Shown piece by piece: positions 19,338 through 30,700 of a stretch of 64,000 bases of DNA (within the stretch, counting starts at the first letter, position 1; the number at the start of each line of letters is the position of its first letter). This DNA is from Ahaetulla prasina (taxonomy: Eukaryota; Chordata; Lepidosauria; Squamata; Colubridae). The notes below the pieces were generated by a model, which worked only from the letters and a program-made list of their open reading frames with translations, made no database searches and had not been told where the DNA came from. The DNA is taken from positions 18,394,283 to 18,458,282 of the forward strand of contig NC_080542.1 in NCBI RefSeq assembly GCF_028640845.1, written 5' to 3'. The translations under genes and the position numbers were made by a program.

Positions 19338-20277
19338 TTAATCTGATTTTATCTCTTTCCATTTTAATTTTATAATTTTATATTTCCTACTTGATAATTT
19401 GATACTCTCCCCTCTAAACACCGCTTTCATCGCATCCCAAACAATTTCAAATTTAACCTCCCCGTTCTCATTTAATCTCCAACTTTCCTCCAATTTTTTA
19501 AGTATCCATTTTTTATCCTTTTCATTTTTATACAATTTCTCGTCATATCTCCAATAGCTTCTTTTTTTCTCAAAATTAAAATCTAAGTCCACCATAACTT
19601 CTGCATGATCAGAATCTTTAAAAATTCCCACATCTACCTTATCCACATTGTTCAACAAATCTTTAGAAAGAAAAATATAATCAATTCTAGAATATGTATT
19701 GTATATCTTAGAGAAAAAAGTGTATACTCTCTCAATTCCTTTAACCTCTCTCACACATCAACCACGCCATTTCAAGCATCCACATATTTAAAATCCCCAT
19801 TTTATTTGCTCCTCCACAGCGGGTGGGATTAGTACTGTCTATTTTATCTCTGATTAAATTAAAATCCCCAGCCACAATTACTTTCCTACACTTTCATTCT
19901 CCAAAATTTTGTTATTTTTCAAGAAATTCTCTTTGTTTTCATTCGGTAAATATAAATTAACAAGTGTCACTTTTTCCTCATTAAGATTTCCAACAATTAT
20001 TACATATCTTCCATCTTCATCCAAAATTACCTTATGTTTTCAAAGTACACCCTATCTGATATCAGTGTTGCAACTCCTCTAGCTTTTGAAGTTCCAAATG
20101 CTTTTCATATATTTGCATACCTTTTATATACATTCTATTTGAATCTTCAGATTTCTGATGGGTTTCTTGTAAAATAAAATGTCTGGTAAATCCTTTTAAT
20201 CTTAAGCTCCAATCTTCTTCTTTTAATCTGATTCCTGTACCCTTCACATTCCATGACATTATTTTTATAACTCCCAT
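19338..20277 (-). pseudogene. L1 ORF2 endonuclease domain, broken
   Basis: The N terminus MGVIKIMSWNVKGTGIRLKE and the later HFILQETHQK are APE-type endonuclease motifs (N of SWNV, E of QET). Frames break from about 20062 to 19754; the last part (SRIDYIFLSKDLL, then KDSDHAEVMVDL at 19754-19338) holds the SDH motif. The nicking residues seen are intact, but the ORF is not. Confidence 0.8.
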
Positions 20278-20498
20278 TTAAAATATAAATTTTTTAATCC
20301 TATCCCCGCATCTTCCTTTCTGTGCCCCCCACCACCCGACATTAAACTACCATATAAACAACAATAAGCAAACAGAAAAAACAAAAACAAAAAACAATAA
20401 AATACAAACAATCTTCTTCCCCACATCCTCATCGGTTTCGCCTCTATAAAGAGAATGGGGAGAGGATGTGCCAATGCCGGGCACTTCTTTCGGGCTGT

Positions 20499-21568
20499 CT
20501 ATTTAAATTCATCACTCAAAAAAAAAGATAGCGATAACCCGCATTCAGCTTCATATTTTCCAAGACTCTTATCTGCTTCTTCTCCTACTGTATCCTCACG
20601 ACTCTTCTTCTGTTCAACCAACACAGGTGATATTTCTTTCCTCTTTAACCCTTTAGAGTCTTGCCTCCAATAGCCCCTTTCTTCTTCTGAGATTGATGTT
20701 TCCACGTATGTTCCACCCATCTGAAGCATTTGATCTTTTATCTCCATTAAATCCTCCATCTCAATCAGTCCAAGCTCCGTAAATATAATAATGCATCTAT
20801 ATCTGGGGTGATTGTACGCATCCTTCCTTTATAAAAAATTTCAATTGTTGTGGTGGCCTCAATTGTATTTAATTCCATTATCTCTCAAAACTTTTGTAAT
20901 TGGTTTTAAAAAATCTCCATGCCCTTTCTTCTCTTGATATATCCGGGAAGACTTGAATAGTCTTCCTTCAAACTTCAAAGCATCTCCCAACTCTCTTAAC
21001 TTGGCCATAACTTCCAACTTATCACCAAGATTTGCGAACCTGACAAGCACATTCCTGTTAGAACCATTTTGCCTTCTATATCCAATTCTAAAACACTTGC
21101 CAGGTCTGCTAATGTGAACGTAAGTTGCGTATCCAAATCATTAATCCATTTCAAAACCCGCTGTTTCAATTTATCCTCCCTTTCTTCCGAGATTCCTCTA
21201 ATAACAAAATTATATTTCCTCATCTCTTCTTCCAAAAGACAAATTCTCTTATCTTGCTGCTCATTTTTATAAAATATTTTGCCAATTTGCCGATCTACTT
21301 TTGCCTCATGCACATGCAGCTGCTCCATTTCATCTTTAATCATTATCATTTCCTCTTTTTGTTTAGCAAAGTTATCATTCATCTCTTGCTTTAAATTTTG
21401 CACTTCAGATGTCAGTTTAAATGTCAAATTATCTATACGCTCTGATAGTCCTGCTATTTTTTCCCCAATTTTATTTAAAGCTGCAGCAATTTGCTGCGTT
21501 TCTGAAAGTTGTTGAGTCATTTTGAAAAAAACAAAAAAACAAAAAAATTTCTCAAACTGGGATTCCAA
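20499..21568 (-). pseudogene. L1 ORF1 (RNA-binding protein), broken
   Basis: The frame from 21568 encodes a heptad-rich coiled coil (LNKIGEKIAGLSERIDNLTF, EVQNLKQEMNDNFAKQKEEM) followed by KYNFVIRGISEEREDKL, typical of the L1 ORF1 coiled-coil and RRM junction. The frame breaks at about 20996; C-terminal pieces follow at 21050-20859 and 20759-20499. L1 ORF1p trimerises and coats L1 RNA. Confidence 0.8.
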
Positions 21569-21784
21569 TTTTTCAAAGAGTCTTAGTGAAGATCAAAGGA
21601 CAGCAGTCAAACCAATTTTACAGAGGGTACCCTTACAGAGGGTCTTGATGAAGATCAAGGGACGACAATCTTTTAATTGAAGCGAAACGGCTTATTTGCA
21701 CTCGTTAGTAGTGCGGGAGAATTTTACGCGGGAGAAAACCTGACTAGCCAAAGACCTACATACAAACACCCGCGAAAACCTCAG

Positions 21785-21785
<1 letters not shown>

Positions 21786-21876
<91 letters not shown>
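21786..21876. repeat. (TA)n microsatellite between inverted Penelope ends
   Basis: About 45 TA units. On the left is gaaaacctcagaaa, on the right its reverse complement ttttctgaggtttt, so the tract lies at the centre of an inverted junction. Confidence 0.95.
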
Positions 21877-21879
<3 letters not shown>

Positions 21880-22106
21880 TTCTGAGGTTTTCGGTGTTAT
21901 ATGTCTTTATTTCAGTTTTCTCCCAGCGTAAATTAAGTGTCTTGGCGAGGACACACACCCAGCCAATCAGAGCATAAAAAAACCCCATCCAATCAGAGCA
22001 CAGCCAAGCTCCCACCCAATCAGTTCAAACCCCCACTAGCAGTTAAAAAGGAAGAAACAGCTGCAATCACACATTGCTCCCAGAAGCACGAAGCTGAAGC
22101 CTGAAG

Positions 22107-22592
22107 ATGACGAATGAGACTTCGTCAAAACGTCGCCAAGACACTTCCAATTTTACGTGGGAGAAAACCCGAATAACCAAAGACCTACATACAAACACCC
22201 GCGAAAACCTCAGAAAACAAATATTGCACCTCTACGGGGAGGAAATCCACCATCTGACCAGTACCTATGAAAAACTAGAAGTCCAAAGAGCTTCCATTTT
22301 ATGTGACCTTGCATTCCTACGAAACTGCCGAGATCAAAATTTAATCCCCACATGCTTCCAATTGAAATTCCACTCCAACTCTGCAGCTGCCAAACGCATC
22401 CTAAAAAGAACAGAATTGGCCCTAATCAGAAATGAACTTCACACAAAAAGATTCCTCCTAGATCAAATCAACAAAGATCTCCTCACACTTCACCTCAAAC
22501 TCAGCAACAAGATCCACCCTGCACTTTGGGACAAATCCAAACAACTTGCCGTCTGGAGAGCCGAAACACAGACCACCCTCAAGACAGACCCA
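22107..22592 (+). pseudogene. Penelope-like ORF, N-terminal part
   Basis: The frame from 22107 encodes ENLRKQILHLYGEEIHHLTS, QRASILCDLAFLRNCRDQNL, and ALWDKSKQLAVWRAETQTTL, a charged helical region upstream of the RT in these elements. It ends where the sequence inverts at about 22593. Confidence 0.7.
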
Positions 22593-23640
22593 ATTTTGTC
22601 TTTGGGGTTTCTTAGGATGGTGGATATTTTTCGGTTTGTGCAGAATGCTGTCTTGATGTTGTCTTTGTGGAGGATCTTGCCGATTCTGTCTGTGGTACCT
22701 TTTATATATAGAAGGAGGGCTTTGCCGTTTTCTTGTTCTCTGTCTTGGATTTAGTAGGGGTTTCTTTATGGATTAGTTTGGTAATCTTATTTCTTTGAAA
22801 TCCATTGGATGTTAGTATGTTAGTGACAGTGTGTAGTTTGGTTTTTAGGTGTTGTTCGTCAGCCAAGCGTTTTGTTCTGGAGATGAGTGTCTTGGCTACA
22901 GAGTTGTTCTGAGCTGGGTGGTGATGTGAGAATGCGTGCAGATAGCGGTTTGTGTGTGTTTTCTTCTGATAGATGGTGTGTCCTAGGGAGCCATTGGATT
23001 TCCTGTAGACTAAAACATCCAGGAAGGGAAGTTGGTTGTTAGCTTCTGTTTCCATGGTGAATTGTATTTTGGGGTGTAGACTGTTGAGATGTATAAGGAA
23101 GTTGTTCAGTTTTTCTTTCCCGTGTGGCAAGATTATGAAGGTGTCGTCTACGTATCTGAGCCAGAGTTTGGGTTTGTGGTCAGATTTTTCTAGAGCTTAG
23201 GTTTCAAAGTGTTCCATGTAGAGGTTTGCAATGACAGGAAAGAGGGGTGATCCCATAGGTGCTCCTTCTGTTTGTTTGTATTTTTGTCCATTATAGATGA
23301 AGTATGTGTTGGATAGGCAGTGGTTGGTCAGATCTAGGATGTGCTTGGGGGGGTTATATTTGTTTTGGATGGCTGTTAAGGCTTCTTTGATAGGCACTTG
23401 GGTAAAGAGGGATATGACATCGAAGCTCACAAGTAGATCGCTGGGCTGTAAGTTTTGTTTCTTTATGATCTCTATGAACTGGAATGAGTTTTTTACATGT
23501 GAGATAATGGATTCTGCATAGGGCTGTAGTTGTTTGGCGAGAATTTTGGCTAGGTTTTGTAGAGGTGAGCCTATGGAGCTGACTATGGGTCTAAGTGGGA
23601 TTCCTTCTTTGTGTATCTTGGGGAGACCATAGAGTTTAGG
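22593..23640 (-). pseudogene. Penelope-like RT block, inverted
   Basis: On the minus strand: MSFDVISLFTQVPIKEAL (motif A), EGAPMGSPLFPVIANLYMEH (motif B) at 23430-23197, LRYVDDTFII (motif C) at about 23165-23130, and the RT C-terminal part (QLPFLDVLVYRKSNGSLGHT) at 23130-22702. A stop separates motifs B and C at about 23196. The catalytic residues are all present. The part at 22593-23030 is a diverged reverse complement of 23780-24225. Confidence 0.85.
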
Positions 23641-23744
23641 GCAAACTCAAATTCTTCAAATTTTACGTGGGAAAAAACTCGAATAACCAAAGACCTACAT
23701 ACAAACACCCGTGAAAACCTCAGAAAACAAATGTATATATATAT

Positions 23745-23814
23745 ACTAGGACATCTAAGAAGGGAAGTTGGAAACAGAAGTTAACAACCAACTTCCCTTC
23801 CTAGATGTCCTAGT
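23745..23814. repeat. 27-bp foldback at Penelope inversion point
   Basis: actaggacatctaagaaggg and its continuation (23745-23771) pair with 23788-23814 with one mismatch. The loop is about 16 bp. It marks where the + block begins. Confidence 0.88.
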
Positions 23815-23818
23815 TATA

Positions 23819-25035
23819 GGAAACCCAATGGCTCCCTAGGACACACCATCTACCAGAAGAAAACACACACAAACCGCTATCTGCACATACTCTCACACCT
23901 CCACCCAGCACAGATCAACTCCATAGCCAAGACACTCATCTCCAGAACAAAACGCTTAGCTGACGAACAACACCTAAAAACCGAACTACACACTCTCACT
24001 AACGTACTAACATCCAATGGATTCCAGAGAAATAAGATTACCAAACTAATCCAAAAAGAGCCCCCCATTAAAATCCAAGACAGAGAACAAGAAAACGGCA
24101 CAGCCCTCCTCCCATTTATAAAACGCACCACAGACAGAATTAGCAAGATCCTCCACAAACACAACATCAAGACAGCATTCTGCACAAACCGAAAAATATC
24201 CACCATCCTAAGAAACCCCAAAGACAAAATTGAGTTAGAAAATCAAGGAGTATATGAAATCCCATGCACCGTCTGCCCCATCACATATATTGGACAAACC
24301 AACAGAAGAATAAGTGCACGCATTGAAGAACACAAGAACTCAGTCAAAAATGAGGAACCAACTTCTTCCCTGGTCCAACACCTTAAAGCCACAGGACACG
24401 ATATTGACTTTACAAAGACCAGAACTATCGCCAAAACTGAACACTTTAACAACAGAATAATCAGAGAAGCCATTGAGATAGAAAAATGCCCACACAGCCT
24501 GAACAAACGAGATGATACCTCCCGCCTACCAGCCATTTGGAAATCCGCCCTTATTGACAAACGAATCCCTAACATGAGGAATGACACGAGACCCACACTC
24601 ATGAGGTCCACACAGGATGTCACCACCACACATCCACTCAAAAAGCAGACCCAAACCCACACTGATCATGAAGCACGACCAAAGACCAGAAGCCAGACCA
24701 CAGCTGCAACATTAGCCATTTCAAACCCCTCCATTCCATACATGCAGCAGACTGACACCCACTATGAAGATGTAGCACGAACACGAACACGAAGCCAAAC
24801 AACAGCAATGCAGCTCACCAGCTCAAATCCCCCTGCAACTCAGACTAATATAAGCACAACCAAGCCCCCACCCAAACAGGAAACAACCCCAGCCAATCAG
24901 AGCACAAAATACCCCCCATCCAATCAGAGCACAGCCAAGCTCCCCCCCAATCAATTCAAACCCCCACTAGCAGTTAAAAAGGGAGAAACAGCTGCAGTCA
25001 CACATTGCTCCCAGAAGCACGAAGCTGAAGCCTGA
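23819..25035 (+). CDS. Penelope-like RT C terminus plus GIY-YIG endonuclease, open frame
   Basis: One frame is open for about 405 codons to the TGA at 25033-25035, without an obvious ATG at its start. It begins YRKPNGSLGHTIYQ, the RT C-terminal region; a base lost just upstream puts DVLV out of frame. It continues RTTDRISKILHKHNIKTAFC and then the GIY-YIG domain: VYEIPCTVCPITYIGQTNRR, ISARIEEHKNSV, and KATGHDIDFTKT. This endonuclease is thought to nick target DNA for Penelope insertion. The tail is low complexity. Because it lacks a start and linked RT motifs A-C, it is a fragment, but its openness suggests a recent insertion. Confidence 0.82.
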
Positions 25036-25117
25036 AGATGACGAATGAGACTTCATCGAAACATCGCCAAGACACTTCCAATTTTACATGGGATAAAACC
25101 GGAATAACCAAAGACCT

Positions 25118-25118
25118 A

Positions 25119-25152
<34 letters not shown>
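25118..25152. repeat. (CA)n microsatellite
   Basis: About 16 CA units inside the 3' terminal repeat of the Penelope-like element, followed by short TATATA tracts. Confidence 0.92.
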
Positions 25153-25156
<4 letters not shown>

Positions 25157-25300
25157 GACCCACACACCTATATATATATATGTCTTCGGTTGTTCGGGTT
25201 TTCTCCCTATCCTATTTTATTGTTCATCACAGAATACTACAGATGATTCAAAGCTTAATTATAATCCATTTTTATTCCTTCCTCTGGCCATTCCCAATAG

Positions 25301-25427
25301 ACACCACCGTCTGCTACCTGTGTAGAAAGCTGCCATCTTGGGTACCGGAAATTGATTAAGGAGGGGAAACAGGTTTGCTGTTATGACTGTGTTGAGTGTT
25401 CAGAGGGAAGCATTTCCACCATGATTG
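25301..25427 (+). pseudogene. V2R exon 5 (cluster A)
   Basis: This 127-bp exon encodes the cysteine-rich linker joining the ligand-binding domain to the membrane domain: [35 protein letters not shown]. The cysteines follow the family pattern C...C.PG.RK...G.P.CC.DC..C..G.IS. It starts after ttcccaatag and ends before gtaaga. The final base completes an Asp codon with the first two bases of exon 6, as in other V2Rs. No stop is present. Confidence 0.92.
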
Positions 25428-25764
25428 GTAAGAAGAAAAGATCTATATTTCTTTAAAAATACATTGTTCTCTAACCAAGTTTGGCTTCCTGAATATAGTT
25501 TTGAAGAAAAGCATAGATTGTTGGGACCTCTCATCGGCCTTGTTCTCTTTCTTCTTTTCTTTATTTAACTGTATAATCTCTTGTTCAGGAAACAAGGTGG
25601 TTTATTGAATACACTTTAAAAATAAACTTTAAAAGGATTTTCTTAAAGCAAAAATTTTAAGAGGTTTATTCTCTCCCAAAATTCTCTTCAGGAACGAATA
25701 ATTGTTTAAAACTTAATTCAATTCAATTTGTAGAATTTTTAGATTTTTTATTTATGTTTTTTAG
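25428..25764 (+). other. V2R intron 5 (337 bp)
   Basis: A canonical GT-AG intron (gtaaga to ttttttag). The cluster B counterpart is only 128 bp and lacks the donor. Confidence 0.88.
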
Positions 25765-26687
25765 ATTCCAAGCAATGTGAGAGGTGTCCAGAAGAACAAT
25801 ATCCAAATGAGAAACACCATCAATGTATTCCCAAAATTATGACTTATTTATCATACAATGAAATCCTGGGAGAAATCCTGACTGGCTTTGCTGTTTCTTT
25901 TGCTGTCATCACAGTTGTGGTGATGGGGATATTCATCTTCCACCAGAACACTCCCATCATCAAAGCCAACAATTGGGATATCACCTGCGCCCTGCTTGTC
26001 TCGCTCCTGCTGTGTTTTCTTTGCTCCTTCCTCTTCCTCGGATGTCCAGGAACAGTCACATGTCTGCTCCGACAAGCAGTTTTTGGAGTTGTCTTCTCCA
26101 TTGCGGTGTCTTGTGTCTTAGCCAAAACCATCACTGTGGTTCTGGCCTTCATGGCCACAAAGCCAGGGAACCGCATGAGGTTGTGGGTGGGGAAAAGGCT
26201 GTCCATCTCAGTCATTGCTTTTTGCTCCCTTATTCAAACAAGCATCTGTGCTGTCTGGTTGACCATTTCTCCTCCCTTCCCAGAGTTGGACATGCATTCC
26301 CAGGTGGATGAGATCTTAGTGCAGTGCAATGAAGGCTCAGAGATCATGTTTTATATTGTGCTGGGCTACATGTGGCTTCTGGCCCTCATCAGCTTCACGG
26401 TGGCCTTCTTTGCCCGGAAGTTGCCCGACACTTTCAATGAAGCCAAGCTCATCACCTTCAGCATGCTGGTCTTCTGCAGCGTTTGGGTGTCCTTTGTGCC
26501 CACCTACTTGAGCACCAAGGGGAAATCCATGGTGGCTGTGGAAGTCTTCTCTATCTTGGCCTCAAGTGGTGGCTTATTAGGTTGCATTTTCCTGCCAAAA
26601 TGCTACATTATCATGCTGAGGCCAGAGCTGAATACCAGAGAGCAGCTAGTTAGGAAAAAGACTGGTGTGATATCACAGGCAGCATAA
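25765..26687 (+). pseudogene. V2R exon 6: seven-transmembrane domain (cluster A)
   Basis: This complete last exon begins [20 protein letters not shown], the end of the cysteine-rich domain, followed by seven hydrophobic segments. Family landmarks are [12 protein letters not shown] in the first intracellular region, [20 protein letters not shown], an extracellular loop with [26 protein letters not shown], and [15 protein letters not shown] near the C terminus. It is open for 306 residues to TAA. The exon looks functional on its own and exons 4-6 are mutually in frame, but no intact exons 1-3 exist upstream, so the gene is probably a pseudogene or misassembled. Class C receptors of this group couple to Go and TRPC2 in vomeronasal neurons. 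Confidence 0.9.
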
Positions 26688-27182
26688 ATGATGGCTGTAT
26701 TTCTATGATTCTATGGAAGGAATATGACAAATTATTAGCCAAAGAATTTCATTCAGGAATAGTGGTCTTCTTCCATTTTGTAACAGCAATAACATTTATA
26801 CTTGTATACTGCTCCATAGTGCTTTATAGCATTCTCTGAGTGGTTTATGATGTAAGTATTATTTGCATACTGTGCCCAAAAATCTGGGTCCACCCTTCCA
26901 TCCTCAGTCAACCTTGAGTGCCTTCAGGATTGAAGTCCAAGCTCTAGGCAGAGTTTGCCAGCAAATTTGCTTTTACTATGCCACCAGGGCTCTTAATGTA
27001 AGAAACTTCACATATATACAATATCAAGGAGAAAAAAAGTGCACAATGTTTTCTATATGAAGACTTCTTTGTCTTTGACTAATAAACTGGAAATTACATT
27101 CAGAAATAAAGTACTTGGGCTTTCCAGAACAGATCTTGTTTATTAAGTAAGATTTTATCTCATTTATATTTTGACTGAGACT
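26688..27182 (+). other. V2R 3' flank with decayed SINE
   Basis: Contains a diverged SINE of the same family at about 26785-26990 (minus strand; tatactgctccatagtgctt and aatctgggtcc are recognisable). AATAAA hexamers at about 27080 and 27103 are possible polyadenylation signals. Nothing else is seen. Confidence 0.55.
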
Positions 27183-27473
27183 TAAACTTAGAATATCTTT
27201 ATTGTCACTTTAAATTACACTAATCGGCATACATTAAAATGAAATTTCATTGCATACAGCTTTCATATGGTCATCACCTCCAATATACACTACATAAACA
27301 TGACAAATAAATAAATAAATACTCACATACCCCATATATTATACATCAACTACCGTGCTGATTGCAAAAAAATAAAACGTACAATCAAAAAATCACCTCC
27401 AAATCCCCCATCACCCATAACAATCAACCAGCCATCCTAGTATTCAATCAAATACCCATCCCCCTACCACCCA
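27183..27473. other. Unclassified AT-rich segment before LINE
   Basis: Begins gaatatctttattgtcactt and includes a short (AAAT)n. It may be the end of another retroelement or the 5' region of the LINE that follows. No protein match is recognised. Confidence 0.3.
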
Positions 27474-27720
27474 TTCAACCAACCATCTTACCAGCCATTC
27501 AACCAACAGCCATTCAACCAACAATCCAACCAGCCATCCAACCAGCCATCCAACCAACCATCCAAACAGCCATCCAAACAGCCATCCAAGCAGCCATCCA
27601 AGCAGCCATCCAAACAGCCATCCAAACAGCCATCCAAACAGCCACCCAACAGTCCACCCAACCAGCCATCCAAACAACCAGCCATCCAAACAACCAAATA
27701 CCATCCAACCATCTATACAA
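27474..27720 (+). repeat. Degenerate 12-bp tandem repeat
   Basis: Units of ccatccaaacag and variants (ccatccaagcag, ccatccaaccag) repeat about 20 times with gaps. One + frame reads a run of [12 protein letters not shown] tetrapeptides. It lies just upstream of the LINE endonuclease. Confidence 0.85.
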
Positions 27721-27795
27721 CCATCTGTTGTACACAACCCCTAACCTACTAACATCCAAAACTAGGTATGCACACCCCTTACCTCTTCAACACCA

Positions 27796-30700
27796 ATCAC
27801 TACAGTTCTCAAATGCAAATTGATAAATGCAAGAAGCATAGTCAACAAATTACCTGAATTTATCCTCTTATTAAACAGTGGCACATTTGATATCATTTTT
27901 GTTTGTGAAACATGGCTGAACTCATCCCTTCCTGACTCCATTATCTCAAACAAAGAATATCAAGTCTATCGATCAGATCGTGAAGACCGAAGAGGTGGTG
28001 GAGTGGCTATCTTTTACAAAAAGTCACTGAATCTAAAAAATATCCAAGTAGCACATAAACTCTCTCTTCCTGAAACTATTGTATGCGACCTATCCCTTGA
28101 CACTACTCTTCGATTCTTACTCTGCTACAGAGCCCCTAACTATGACATTACCCATGCAAATATGCTAACCTCAATGCTAACATGGGCTACCTCTTGCCCA
28201 TATCCTCTCATCTTCCTGGGTGACCTAAATCTACCTCTCATTAACTGGACAACTAATGAATGTTCAACTGACCCAATCCATACTACACTATACAATGCTG
28301 TTACAAACCTAGGTCTTGAGCAACTTGTAACTAACAATACAAGACTCAACAACTGCCTTGACCTCATCTTCTGCAACAATTCAAACTCAATTTACAGACT
28401 ACAAATTAAAGAACCATTTTCCAACAGTGACCACTGCATGATTGATTTTCGTCTCAATATACGTCCATACTTAAATCGTCATAACAACAGAACTCCCAAC
28501 TACAACTTCAAAAAAACCAATTACGACCTTATAAACAACGATCTTTCATTTCTGGACTGGCAAAATCTGTTTGCAACCTGCATAACCGCTGAAGACCACT
28601 ATAGAGTCTTCCTACTTGAAATCAATAGAGTCATTAAACATATGCAACCAAATAAAAACTAAATGCACAAATTACCACACCAAGCAAGAAGAGAACCTTC
28701 TGCGCACAAATTCCAATCGTGCCTTTTATAATTTTGTCAACAATAAACTTAAAGACTCAAGATCCATCCCACCACTAAAAGATTCTAACAACATAGAATG
28801 CAATGACGAAACAGTTAAAGCAAACCTCTTCAACATTTTCTTTAGCTCAGTTTTTGTTAACTCCGATAATACATATCCGACATTCCACAAACGAACCAGC
28901 AATGATTATGATGATTTAACTCATATAGATTTCACAGAAGACAATGCTGGAAAAGATCTTCACAACTTAAAACCATTGCTATCTATTGGACCCCATGGAC
29001 TATGTGCATACTTCTTAAAAAACTTTTCATTAATATAGCAGAACCCCTAAGTATTATCTTTGATAAAACTTTCACTACCAGTTCTCTTCCCAAACTTTGG
29101 TCACTAGCCACAGTCATCCCTATCTTCACAAAAGGAGACCCCAGCTTAGTCGAAAACTACAGACCGATCTCCCTTTGCTGCGTCATCTGCAAAGTCATGG
29201 AATCAATCATCAACCAATCCATTACCTCACACTTAGAAACTAACAACCTACTCTCCAACAAACAATTTGGTTTCAGGAAAAAAATTATCATGTAACTTAC
29301 AACTTCTCCACTGCAAAAACATATGGACTTCAAATCTCGACCAAGGCAAATCAATAGATGCAATCTACATAGATTTCTGCAAAGCTTTTGACTCAGTAGT
29401 ACACGATAAACTTCTCCTAAAACTAATATCCTATGGCATCTCAGGACCCCTCCACAAATGGATATCTGCTTTTCTGTCTAACAGACAACAAGTGGTCAAA
29501 ATTGGTAATGCTTTATCAAATCCTCTTCCTGTCAAGAGTGGTGTTCCTCAAGGCAGCGTCCTTGGACCAACACTCTTTATACTATACATTAATGATCTTT
29601 ATGACCATATCTCAAGTAATTGTGTTCTCTTTGCTGATGATGTCAAACTATTTAACACCACAGTCAATACTTCTATCATTCAAAACGACCTTGATCATCT
29701 AACCGCTTGGTCTAAAAATTGGCAGCTCCAAATTTCAACCAGCAAATGCTCAGTCTTACATATAGGAAAAAAGAACCCAAACACTAAGTACATACTAGAT
29801 GGACATTACCTTACAGACGGCCCCCATCCCGTTAAAGACCTTGGAGTTTTCATGTCAAATGATCTAAGTGCCAAAGCCCACTGCAACTACATAGCAAAAA
29901 AAGCTCTAAGGGTTGTAAACCTAATTTTGTGTAGCTTCTTTTCCAAAAACACCACACTACTAACCAGAGCATATAAAACATTTGCTAGACCAATTCTAGA
30001 ATACAGTTCGCCTGTTTGGAACCCTCACCACATCTCTGACATCAATACAATTGAACGTGTCCACAAATATTTTACAAGAAGAGTTCTCCATTTCTCTGAA
30101 AACAATAAAATACCCTATCCCACCAGACTTGAAATCCTAGGCTTAGAAAGTTTGAAACTCCATCGCCTTCGACAAGACCTAAGCTTAACTCACAGAATCA
30201 TCTATTGTAATGTCCTTCCTGTTAAAGACTACTTCAGCTTTAATTGCAATAATACTAGAGCAACTAATAGATTTAAACTTAATGTCAACTGCTTTATTTA
30301 TTTATTTTATTTATTTTATTTTATTCAATTTTTATACCGCCCTTCTCCCGAAGGACTCAGGGCGGTGTACAGCCAAGTAAAAAATCACAGTATCAATATT
30401 AAAAGAAATTAAAACAAACATATTATAAAGTGGCCAGATTTAAAACGAATTAAAATATTAAAATATAAATAACCCAATAAAATTTTAACCCAATAAAATT
30501 TTAGGCCAGTCCGGCTTGAATAAATAAGTGCGTTTTCAGCTCACAGCGAAAGGTCCGAAGATCAGGCACTTGACGTAAACCAGGGGGAAGCTCATTCCAG
30601 AGCATGGGAGCTCCCACAGAGAAGGCCCTGCCCCTGGGGGCTGCCAGCCGACATTGTTTGGCGGACGGCACCATGAGAAGGCCCTCTCTGTGAGAGCGTA

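Larger units (their letters stand above)
16423..21600 (-). mobile_element. Long L1 LINE, decayed
   Basis: Reading right to left: a 5' UTR (about 21600-21570), ORF1 (21568 to about 20499), an APE endonuclease (20277 to about 19338), RT (18785-17835), and the C-terminal domain down to about 16490, then a poly(A) tract seen as T runs at 16423-16459. At about 5.2 kb it is close to full length. Many frameshifts and stops divide both ORFs, and the RT motif C region is destroyed. It is antisense to the V2R gene in intron 4. Confidence 0.88.
21700..25208 (+). mobile_element. Penelope-like element, rearranged
   Basis: Repeated terminal sequence (aaccaaagacctacatacaa, then cgaaaacctcagaaa) occurs in + orientation at about 21725-21785, 22160-22220, 23655-23735 and 25080-25120, and inverted at 21873-21935 and 25181-25208. 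Between these lie an N-terminal coding part (+, 22107-22592), an inverted RT block (-, 22593-23640) and a + block with the RT end and GIY-YIG endonuclease (23745-25035). Complex terminal repeats and inversions are characteristic of Penelope-like elements. It lies in V2R intron 4. Confidence 0.85.

Noticed and set aside
21677..22015. Open frames with IYIYIY repeats across the (TA)n tract
   Set aside because: They are translations of a dinucleotide microsatellite on both strands.
25844..26215. Antisense and shifted frames within V2R exon 6 (also 42707-43195)
   Set aside because: They overlap the conserved seven-TM coding frame and appear in both paralogues only because that sequence is conserved.
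27362..27823. A protein gene rich in AIQT repeats
   Set aside because: It is a translated 12-bp tandem repeat upstream of a LINE; nothing supports a coding role.
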